Below are positions 16,365 to 23,911 of a DNA stretch of 64,000 nucleotides, piece after piece. The notes under the pieces were generated by a model that was not told the origin of the DNA, ran no database searches, and saw only the letters and a list, made by a program, of their open reading frames with translations. Origin of the DNA: Actinoallomurus vinaceus. GTDB lineage: Bacteria > Actinomycetota > Actinomycetes > Streptosporangiales > Streptosporangiaceae. Each line of letters begins with the position of its first letter. Position 1 is the first letter of the stretch. The stretch lies in contig NZ_BAABHK010000004.1 in the NCBI RefSeq assembly GCF_039542055.1, positions 1-64,000 on the forward strand, in the 5' to 3' direction. The position numbers were made by a program, and so were the translations under genes.

Positions 16365-18179
16365 ATGCGTTGGGTCTCCCGACCTGCGGGTCGGCGGCAT
16401 CGGAGCCTGGCAAGCCGGCTCTTCGTGATGCAGATCATCGTGGTGGCCGCGGTGGTCGTGGGCGGGGCGGTGCTCGCCTACCTGTACGCCGCCGCGAGGA
16501 CGAACGAGACCGCCCGACGGCAGGTGACCGCCGTCGCGGCGGCGGTGGCCGACTCACCCACCGTCGTCGCGGCCGTCGAAGGGCCGGATCCGTCGCGGGT
16601 GCTGCAGCCGTACGCCGAGCAGGTTCGGCGGGACACCGGGGTGGCCTTCGTGACGATCATGAGTCCGGCCGGCATCCGGTACACCCATCCCAACCCGGAG
16701 CTGATCGGGCAAAGCTTCCTCGGTCACATCGAGGAGGCACGGGCCGGTCACGCCTTCACCGAGACCTTCACCGGAACGCTCGGGCGGTCGGTCCGGAGGG
16801 TGGCCCCGGTGTTCGACCGGCAGCATCGGGTGGTGGCGCTGGTCAGCACGGGCATCAAGGTGCGGATCGTCGACCGGCAGGTCCGGGAGCAGCTGCTCGC
16901 CCTGGTCCTGCTCGCCCTGCTGGCGCTCGGCGTCGGCGGCGTGGGCACCTATCTGGTCAACGCGCGGCTGCGGCGCCACACCCATGGCATGGACGCGGCG
17001 CAGCTGAGCCGCATGTACGAGTACCACCACGCGATCCTGCACACCGTACGGGAGGGGCTGCTGCTGCTCGATCCGCACGCCCGGGTGGCGCTGGCCAATG
17101 GCGCGGCGCGCGATCTGCTCCGGCTGCCCGACGACGTGGAGGGGCGCGAGGTGGAGACGCTGGCCCTGCCCGAGACCCTCCGGACGTCGCTCGCTTCCGC
17201 CGCACCCTGCGTCGACGAGATCCACGTGACGCGCGAGCACGTCGTCGTGGTGAACAAGTCGGCCGTGACCTCGGGCTCCCGGGACCTGGGCAGCGTGGTG
17301 ACGCTCCGGGACCACACCGAGTTGCAGTCGCTGAGCGGCGAACTGGACTCGGTACGGGGGTTCGCCGAGTCGCTGCGGTCGCAGGCGCACGAGGCGGCCA
17401 ATCGGCTGCACACCGTCGTCTCCCTCGTCGAACTGGGCCGTCCGGAGGAGGCGGTCGAGTTCGCCACCGCGGAACTGGAGCTGACCCAGCGCCTCGCCGA
17501 CCAGATCGTGGACGCGGTGGCCGAGCCCGCGCTGGCCGCGCTGCTGCTCGGCAAGGCCGCGCAGGCGAACGAGCGCGGGGTCGAACTCGTCATCACGCCC
17601 GACACGCGCATCGACGACACGGTGATCACCGAGACGCTCGGCGCCCGTGACCTGGTGACGCTCCTCGGCAACCTGATCGACAACGCCGTCGACGCGGCCG
17701 TGGAGGCCGTCGGCGACGCCCCGCCCGCCGACACCTCCCCCACCGGCGACGCCCCACCCGCCGACGCCACCCCCGTCTCCCCGGCGGTCGGCGGTTCGCC
17801 CGCCCACGGCGCATTCGCAGGCGGCTTCCCCGCCGGGGGCGGCTTCCCCATCGGTGACGACCTTCCGATCGACGGCGGCACCGGCGGCGGCGCTGCCGGC
17901 GTCGCCTCGTCCAAGGTCTTCGTCACCGCCCGAACGACAGGCGATGACCTGGTCATCCGCGTCGCCGACACCGGACGCGGCATCGGCCCCGACGCCGTCG
18001 AGGACATCTTCAAACGCGGCTGGTCGACGAAGGACGGGGACCGCCCGTCCGGACGCGGGCTGGGGCTCGCCCTCGTCGCCCAGGTCGCCGCCCGGCACGG
18101 CGGACGGATCGAGGTGGGCCGTGAGGTCGGCGCGGTGTTCACCGTGACGCTGCCGATGGCGCGGAAGGCGCCGGCGTGA
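16365..18179 (+). CDS. DcuS/CitA-type sensor histidine kinase with an internal low-complexity insertion
   Basis: The 604-residue kinase has TM1 (about 19-44), an extracytoplasmic PASTA-free PDC/CitA-type sensor domain (45-170), TM2 (about 176-198), a PAS domain (about 225-330), a dimerisation helix with the phospho-acceptor in SQAHEAANRLHTV (His near 343), and a HATPase domain (N box GNLIDNAVDAA near 437, G1 DTGRGIG near 535, G2 GRGLGLALV). Residues about 450-514, between the N and G1 boxes, are a Pro/Ala/Gly/Asp-rich insertion absent from relatives. The stop overlaps the response regulator GTG. Likely senses C4-dicarboxylates or citrate and controls the divergent dctA. No good ribosome site is seen at the chosen ATG. 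Confidence 0.88.
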   Translation: MRWVSRPAGRRHRSLASRLFVMQIIVVAAVVVGGAVLAYLYAAARTNETARRQVTAVAAAVADSPTVVAAVEGPDPSRVLQPYAEQVRRDTGVAFVTIMSPAGIRYTHPNPELIGQSFLGHIEEARAGHAFTETFTGTLGRSVRRVAPVFDRQHRVVALVSTGIKVRIVDRQVREQLLALVLLALLALGVGGVGTYLVNARLRRHTHGMDAAQLSRMYEYHHAILHTVREGLLLLDPHARVALANGAARDLLRLPDDVEGREVETLALPETLRTSLASAAPCVDEIHVTREHVVVVNKSAVTSGSRDLGSVVTLRDHTELQSLSGELDSVRGFAESLRSQAHEAANRLHTVVSLVELGRPEEAVEFATAELELTQRLADQIVDAVAEPALAALLLGKAAQANERGVELVITPDTRIDDTVITETLGARDLVTLLGNLIDNAVDAAVEAVGDAPPADTSPTGDAPPADATPVSPAVGGSPAHGAFAGGFPAGGGFPIGDDLPIDGGTGGGAAGVASSKVFVTARTTGDDLVIRVADTGRGIGPDAVEDIFKRGWSTKDGDRPSGRGLGLALVAQVAARHGGRIEVGREVGAVFTVTLPMARKAPA

Positions 18180-18850
18180 TCAGCGTTCTGGTGGTCGAGG
18201 ACGATCCGGTCGCGGCGGAGGCGCACCGGATGTACGTCGAACGGGTGCCGGGGTTCACGGTCGTGGGAGTCGTGCACTCCGGGGCGGAGGCCCTGCGGGC
18301 GCTGGAACGCCGGCCGGCCGACCTTCTTCTCCTCGACTTCTTCCTCCCGGACTGCCACGGGCTCCAGCTGTGCCGGCGGCTCCGCGCGGCGGGGTCGCGG
18401 GCCGACGTGATCGCGGTGACGTCCGCACGCGACCTGACGACCGTGCGTTCGGCGGTCTCGATCGGCGTCGTGCAGTACCTCCTCAAGCCGTTCACCTTCG
18501 CGACGTTGCGCGCCAAGCTGGAGCGGTACGCGCGGTTCCACGCCACGGTCGCCCGGCCCGGGGAGGCGGCGGACCAGAACGAGGTGGACCGGGCGCTCGC
18601 CACGCTACGCAGCGCGGACCGTCCGGCGCTGCCCAAGGGGATGAGCGCGTCGACGCTGGAGACGGTGACGGCCACCCTGCGTAGCACCGATGAGGGGCTG
18701 ACGGCCGGTGCGGTGGCCGCGGCCGCGGGTATCTCGCGGGTCACCGCCCGCCGGTACCTGGAGTACCTCGTCGACGGGGGGCAGGCGGCCCGGACTCCGC
18801 AGTACGGCCAGGTGGGCCGCCCCGAACTCCTCTATCAGTGGTCCCACTGA
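18176..18850 (+). CDS. DcuR/CitB-type response regulator
   Basis: The 224-residue protein has a receiver domain (residues 1-120) with acidic pocket E8-D9-D10, phospho-acceptor Asp54 (LLLLDFFLPD), conserved Thr in VTSARDLTT and Lys in YLLKPF. A C-terminal HTH follows (LTAGAVAAAAGISRVTARRY), the arrangement of the CitB/DcuR/DctR group. The GTG start overlaps the kinase stop (GTGA), so the two are translationally coupled. The probable target is the dctA promoter in the 132-base gap upstream of the kinase gene. Confidence 0.9.
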   Translation: MISVLVVEDDPVAAEAHRMYVERVPGFTVVGVVHSGAEALRALERRPADLLLLDFFLPDCHGLQLCRRLRAAGSRADVIAVTSARDLTTVRSAVSIGVVQYLLKPFTFATLRAKLERYARFHATVARPGEAADQNEVDRALATLRSADRPALPKGMSASTLETVTATLRSTDEGLTAGAVAAAAGISRVTARRYLEYLVDGGQAARTPQYGQVGRPELLYQWSH

Positions 18851-18966
18851 CCGCGCATCTGCACGTGCATTTGATTGTGCATCAGTTCTTGCATCGGAAC
18901 GCGCTCCGAGGGAAGATAGCCGATCAAGCCCACTCGGCCTGTCCGAGTCGTCTGGAGGCCACCCAG

Positions 18967-19506
18967 ATGCCCCTATATCGCACGAGCTGTACCTCTGCCC
19001 GGCAAGAGCGCGCCGAGGAGCCCCCCTCTGCGGCGTTCACGCGGGACAGCGTGCACGTGCTGCCTCAGCTCGCGCCGTACGGCCCTGCCCTCGGTCCTTT
19101 CCAGGACGCCATGTGCCCCCTGCGGGCCACCGGCGCCTCCCCCGGCATCGCGCGCGAGTTCACCGTCGCGACCCTGCGGGCCTGGGGACTGGCGGGCCTG
19201 GTGGACGACGCGACCGTCATCGTCTCGGAGCTGGTCACCAACGCCCTGCGCTACGGGCTCCCGGTCGGCTTCGGAACCGCCGACGACCTGCCCATCCGGC
19301 TGACGCTGGTCCGCCACGGCGGGCTGATCGTCTGCGTCGTCGCGGACGCCAGCCGCCAGGAGCCCCTGGTACGGGACCCCTGTGACATCGCCGAGAACGG
19401 CCGCGGGCTCCACGTGATCGACGCCCTCAGCCGCACCTGGGGCTGGACGCCGCTTCCCAGGGCCGGCAAGGCGGTATGGGCCGCCCTCGCCGTCCCCTCC
19501 GCCTGA
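18967..19506 (+). CDS. RsbW-like ATP-binding regulatory protein
   Basis: The 179-residue protein contains a GHKL ATPase core: N box VSELVTNALRYG near residue 80, and a degenerate G1/G2 part ENGRGLHVIDALSRTWGW. These single-domain actinobacterial proteins resemble the anti-sigma kinase RsbW but mostly lack a known partner. The ATG at 18967 with GGAGG eight bases upstream is preferred over an earlier frame start. The first 60 residues are poorly conserved. The neighbouring LuxR gene is separated by 310 bases, so co-regulation is not evident. Confidence 0.75.
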   Translation: MPLYRTSCTSARQERAEEPPSAAFTRDSVHVLPQLAPYGPALGPFQDAMCPLRATGASPGIAREFTVATLRAWGLAGLVDDATVIVSELVTNALRYGLPVGFGTADDLPIRLTLVRHGGLIVCVVADASRQEPLVRDPCDIAENGRGLHVIDALSRTWGWTPLPRAGKAVWAALAVPSA

Positions 19507-19816
19507 GCCGTCCACTCCCCCGACTCGCACCGCGATGGCCGGCCTCAACGGCCCGCCGACCCCGTCCCACCAGAACGGCCCAGCCGACCCATCCGACCGG
19601 ACCCATCCGACCGGGCGTGCCCGTCCCCGGCCTCCGACGGCCGCCCCGGGATGCTTCCCCGAGTAACAATCTGATTACCTGCCTCCCGACGTGCGGCTGA
19701 GCAGGGACCGGCCGCGACGCCGCCGAGGACGCGAAAAGGCATGGCTCGGTAAACTGCCGCTGGCGGCCCAGTGGGTCGCAGCAGGCCGCGAAGCACCGCC
19801 ACCTCAAGGAAACGGT

Positions 19817-22720
19817 ATGGATCGTCGTGTCGGCGGGGCGACCGGTGCATCGTCGACCGCGGGCATGACGGGAGACGTCGATCCCCCGCTCGTCGGACGC
19901 CGCGACGTCCTCCATGACTTCAGGCAGCTCCTCCAGACCGCCGCTGACGGCACCTTCCGGTTCGTGGGCCTGGCCGGCGACCCCGGTGCGGGGAAGACAC
20001 GGCTCCTCGACGAGCTGGCCGCCGAGGCCGGCCGGCGCGACCTGCCCGTCCTGTCCGGCCGGGCCACCGAGTTCGAGGAGATGCCGTTCAGCGCCGTGCT
20101 CGACGCGCTGGACGACCGTCTGGAGACGATCGCGAAGGAACTGCCCGACCGGCTCGGCGCACCGGCGGCCGGTCTGCTGGCCACGATCTTCCCCGCGCTC
20201 TCCGGCGCCGCGACCGGCGACGCCGAGACGCTGGCACCCGCCACCGGCCGATACCACCTGTACCGCGCGGTCCGGCGGCTGCTGGAGGAGCTGGCCTCAC
20301 CCGACGGGCTCGTGCTCATTCTCGACGACGTGCACTGGGCGGACGAGTCGACGGTCGAGCTGCTCGACCACCTGGCGCGCCATCCGCCGCGCGGGCGGAT
20401 CCTTGCGGCGGTGGCCCACCGGCCCGCCCAGGCGTCGCCCAGGCTCGCCGCGCTGATGGAGATCGCGACGCGGATCCCGGTGAGCCCGCTCAGCGAGGCG
20501 GAGGTCGGCGAGCTCCTCGGCCCGGAGACGAACCGGGCGCGCCGCAGGGCGCTGTACGAGGCCAGCGGCGGTAACCCCTTCTACCTCGACGCGCTCGCCC
20601 GCATGGGGACGGGTGTCGGGACGCTCGACGGCACGGGCGAGCCGACCGAGATCGGCGAGCTTCCGCCCGCCGTGCGCGCGGCCCTCGGCATGGAGCTGAG
20701 CGGTCTGTCCGCCACCGCGCTGCTCGTCGCGCGGGCGGCCGCCGTCGTCGCCGACGAGTTCGAACCCGGCCTCGTCGCGGTGACCGCCGAGACGTCCGAA
20801 GACCTCACGCTGGAGGCGATCAACGAGCTGGTCGCACGTGACGTCGTACGGCCGGCGGCACCGGGCCGGTTCCGGTTCCGGCATCCGCTCGTCCGGCACG
20901 CCGCCTATGAGTCGGCGGCGGCGGGCTGGCGGCACGCCGTGCACGCCCGGATCGCCGCCCGGCTCGCGGACCTGCGCGCCCCGGCGACCGCACGGGCCCC
21001 GCACGTCGAGCGTTCCGCCCGGATCGGCGATCAGACCGCCGTCGCCACGCTCGTCGAGGCGGCCCGCACGGTCGCGGCGCAGGCCCCCGCGACCGCCGCG
21101 CACTGGCTCCAGGAGGCGCTCCGGCTCGTTCCGGAGACCCTGGACATGAGGCTGGAGCTGCTGCTGGAGCTCGCCCGCGCGCAGGCGGTCAGCGGCCGGA
21201 TCACCGAGGGCAGGGACACCGCGCGGGAGCTGCTGCGCCTGCTGCCGCCCGATGACTTCGCGCGCCGCGCCCGGGCCGCCCGCCTGTGCGGCATCATGGA
21301 ACGCCAGCTCGACCGCCCGCACGAGGCCCGAGCGCTCCTCCTCGACGAGCTCCGGCGGATTCCCGACACCCAGGCGCCGGCCGCCATCGAGCTGCGCATG
21401 CGGCTGGTGACCGAAAGCCTGAAGCGCAGCGACTTCCGCGCCGCCCAAGCGGTGCTGGACCTGATGCCGGAGAGCGCCGACGGCTGGGAGCCCAGCCTGG
21501 TGCTGGCGGTCGCCGCCGTACGCCCGATGCCCGCCTACGCCGCCGGTCGCATCGACGACGCCGCCCGCTACGCGACGGAGGCCGCCGGTCTCATGGCGGC
21601 CGCGCCGGACGACCACCTCGCCGACTGGCTCGACACGGACATCTGGCTCGGCTGGCTGGAGCTGATGATGGGCCGGTACGCCGACGCCCTGCAGCACTTC
21701 GGCCGGTTCGTGACCGTGGCCCACGCCACCGGGCAGAGCTCGATGCTGCCGCACATCATGGCCGGCCAGGCGCGGACACTGACGATGCTCGGGCGGCTGG
21801 GGGAGGCGGCCGCCGCCGCCGAGGAGGCCGCGGAAGAGGCCCGCCACCTGCGCTCGAACGAGTCGCTGGGCTTCGCGGTGACGCAGCAGTGCCTGGTGGC
21901 GAGCTGGTCCGGCGACCACGAATCCGCCCTGCGGCTCGGTGAGGAGCTCGTCGGCCTCGGGCTCGGCCGCAGGGAGTGGTGGGCCGCCATGGCCCTGTAC
22001 GCGCGGGGAATGGCGCTGGTCCACGCCGGGCGCCTGGACGAGGGTGCCGAGCAGCTCCTCGACGCCTGCGGTGACATCAGCGATGCCCGGCTCGATCCGG
22101 GCACGCTGATGGCCTGCTGTGAGACGCTGGCCGATGTCGAGGCCACACGGGGGCGGCCCCAGGACGCCACGGCATGGGCGAACCGCGCCGACATGCTCGC
22201 CCGGACCGGTCTGGAGACGAACGGCGGGTTCGCCATGCTCGCCCGCGCGCACGCGCTGGCGACCTCCGATCCGGGCGTGGCGGCCGAGCAGGCCCAGGCG
22301 GCGGCCGTCATCCTCGACGAGGGCGGCATGCGGATCCAGGCCGGGCGGGCCAGGCTCCGCGCCGGGATCGCCTACACCGCGGCCGGCGAACGCGCCCAGG
22401 CCCGGGCCGAGCTCGGCGCCGCCGCGGAGACCTTCGCCGAGTGCGGCGCCCGTACCCTCCACGCCCAGGCCGTCCAGGCCCAGCGCAGGGTCGGCGTGCG
22501 CGTGCCGGGCGCGACCGGCCGGTCGGCCGGCCCGTACGGACTGTCCCGCCGGGAGTTCGAGGTGGCGACGCTGGTCGCCGAGGGGTGCACGAACCAGCAG
22601 ATCGCCGAGCGCCTGTTCCTCAGCATCCGCACGGTCGAGACGCACCTGTCGCACATCTTCGCCAAGCTCGGTGTGTCCTCACGCGTCGGCATCGTCAGCG
22701 CGCTGAACCAGAACCCGTAG
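19817..22720 (+). CDS. Large ATP-binding LuxR-family regulator (LAL type)
   Basis: The 967-residue regulator has an N-terminal AAA/ATPase domain with Walker A GDPGAGKTRLL (about residue 55) and Walker B LVLILDDVHWADEST (about 165), a long helical TPR-like middle, and a C-terminal LuxR HTH (LSRREFEVATLVAEGCTNQQ, then IAERLFLSIRTVETHLSHIF). This is the MalT-like LAL class. The ATG at 19817 has AAGGA upstream; the earlier in-frame sequence lacks a good start. The gene ends 93 bases before the alpha/beta hydrolase on the same strand, so it may regulate or be co-transcribed with the hydrolase-GMC oxidase pair. Confidence 0.88.
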   Translation: MDRRVGGATGASSTAGMTGDVDPPLVGRRDVLHDFRQLLQTAADGTFRFVGLAGDPGAGKTRLLDELAAEAGRRDLPVLSGRATEFEEMPFSAVLDALDDRLETIAKELPDRLGAPAAGLLATIFPALSGAATGDAETLAPATGRYHLYRAVRRLLEELASPDGLVLILDDVHWADESTVELLDHLARHPPRGRILAAVAHRPAQASPRLAALMEIATRIPVSPLSEAEVGELLGPETNRARRRALYEASGGNPFYLDALARMGTGVGTLDGTGEPTEIGELPPAVRAALGMELSGLSATALLVARAAAVVADEFEPGLVAVTAETSEDLTLEAINELVARDVVRPAAPGRFRFRHPLVRHAAYESAAAGWRHAVHARIAARLADLRAPATARAPHVERSARIGDQTAVATLVEAARTVAAQAPATAAHWLQEALRLVPETLDMRLELLLELARAQAVSGRITEGRDTARELLRLLPPDDFARRARAARLCGIMERQLDRPHEARALLLDELRRIPDTQAPAAIELRMRLVTESLKRSDFRAAQAVLDLMPESADGWEPSLVLAVAAVRPMPAYAAGRIDDAARYATEAAGLMAAAPDDHLADWLDTDIWLGWLELMMGRYADALQHFGRFVTVAHATGQSSMLPHIMAGQARTLTMLGRLGEAAAAAEEAAEEARHLRSNESLGFAVTQQCLVASWSGDHESALRLGEELVGLGLGRREWWAAMALYARGMALVHAGRLDEGAEQLLDACGDISDARLDPGTLMACCETLADVEATRGRPQDATAWANRADMLARTGLETNGGFAMLARAHALATSDPGVAAEQAQAAAVILDEGGMRIQAGRARLRAGIAYTAAGERAQARAELGAAAETFAECGARTLHAQAVQAQRRVGVRVPGATGRSAGPYGLSRREFEVATLVAEGCTNQQIAERLFLSIRTVETHLSHIFAKLGVSSRVGIVSALNQNP

Positions 22721-22813
22721 TCCCCCGTCGTAGGGAATCAGGGTTTACCACGATGATGCACGCGCCCTCCTGACTGCCATTGTTGGGCGCGGAGGCAGGG
22801 AGGTGGAAAAATC

Positions 22814-23911
22814 ATGGAACGTCACGTCCCGGCGCGATACACCCTCGAGGGCGTGTCCGACGCCGAGGTGTCCGTGCATCCGTTCGCGACGGAGGACGGT
22901 CTCGGGCTCAACCTGACGCGCTTCCGGCGCGGCGACTGCGACGACGTCGTGCTGCTGCTGCACGGCCTCACGGCCTCCATCGACATGTTCATCATGCCCG
23001 AGCACCGGAACCTGGTGAGTGTCCTGCTGGACAACGGGTTCACCGACGTCTGGGCGCTCGACTTCCGCATGAGCTCGCGGCTGCCGTACGACGCCGAGAC
23101 GCACCGCTACACGCTGGACGACATCGCGGCCTGGGACCATCCGGCCGCCCTGCGCGAGATCCGCCGGCACGTCGGCGATCGGCGGGTGCACGTGGTCGCG
23201 CACTGCCTCGGGTCGATGTCGTTCTCGATGAGCCTGTTCGGTGGCGCCCTCGACGGCGTCACGAGCTTCGTGAGCAACAGCGTCTCGCTGACCCCGCGCG
23301 TACCCGCCTGGTCGCGGTGCAAGCTCGTGGCCGGCCCCGGCCTGTCGGAGTACGTCCTCGGGCTGTCCTTCATGGACTCGCGTTTCGGCGAGGCCCCGCC
23401 CCTCACGCGCGGCTGGATGGTCTCCCGTCTCGTGTCGCTGTTCCACCGGGAGTGCGACGTGCGCGACTGCCACATGATCAGTTTCATGTGGGGCAGCGGC
23501 CGTCCGGCCCTGTACGAGCACGACAACCTGCTGCCGGTCACCCACCAGCGCATCGCGGACCTGCTCGGCCCGACGGGGGTGCACTACTTCCGGCACATCC
23601 GCAAGATGGTGTCGGCCGGCCAGGTCGTCAAGTACGACCCGGGCGACCCGCGGCACGCCGATCTGCCCGAGGCCTACCTGTCGCGCGCGAGCGAGGTCAC
23701 CACGCCGGTCCTCCTGCTGTCGGGCGACGTCAACCGTGTCTTCCCAGGCGCGAACGCGGCCTGCCACGAGGCGCTGGAGCGGGCCCGGCCCGGGCTGCAG
23801 GAGTTCGCCTCCCTCCCCGGCTACGGCCACATCGATCCCTTCATCGGCGAGAACGCCCACGTCGACGTCTTCCCGAAGATCCTTGACTTCCTGAAACGGC
23901 AGGCCTCATGA
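22814..23911 (+). CDS. Alpha/beta hydrolase with cysteine in the nucleophile elbow
   Basis: The 365-residue hydrolase has the oxyanion HG motif VVLLLHGLTASIDMF (His50-Gly51), the nucleophile elbow VVAHCLGSM with Cys131 where Ser is usual, an acidic position in LLSGDVNRVFPG and the C-terminal catalytic His in GYGHIDPFIG. A Cys nucleophile is seen in dienelactone-hydrolase-like enzymes and is uncommon elsewhere. GGAGG precedes the ATG at 10 bases. Its stop overlaps the GMC oxidase start (ATGA), so the two proteins are made together; lipid, sterol or ester processing is the likely setting, inferred from the partner. No signal peptide. Confidence 0.82.
   Translation: MERHVPARYTLEGVSDAEVSVHPFATEDGLGLNLTRFRRGDCDDVVLLLHGLTASIDMFIMPEHRNLVSVLLDNGFTDVWALDFRMSSRLPYDAETHRYTLDDIAAWDHPAALREIRRHVGDRRVHVVAHCLGSMSFSMSLFGGALDGVTSFVSNSVSLTPRVPAWSRCKLVAGPGLSEYVLGLSFMDSRFGEAPPLTRGWMVSRLVSLFHRECDVRDCHMISFMWGSGRPALYEHDNLLPVTHQRIADLLGPTGVHYFRHIRKMVSAGQVVKYDPGDPRHADLPEAYLSRASEVTTPVLLLSGDVNRVFPGANAACHEALERARPGLQEFASLPGYGHIDPFIGENAHVDVFPKILDFLKRQAS

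Noticed and set aside
20297..22654. Long reverse-strand open frame of about 785 codons opposite the LuxR gene
   Set aside because: It is an antisense shadow caused by high G+C; it has no family match, while the forward strand has a clear ATPase and HTH.
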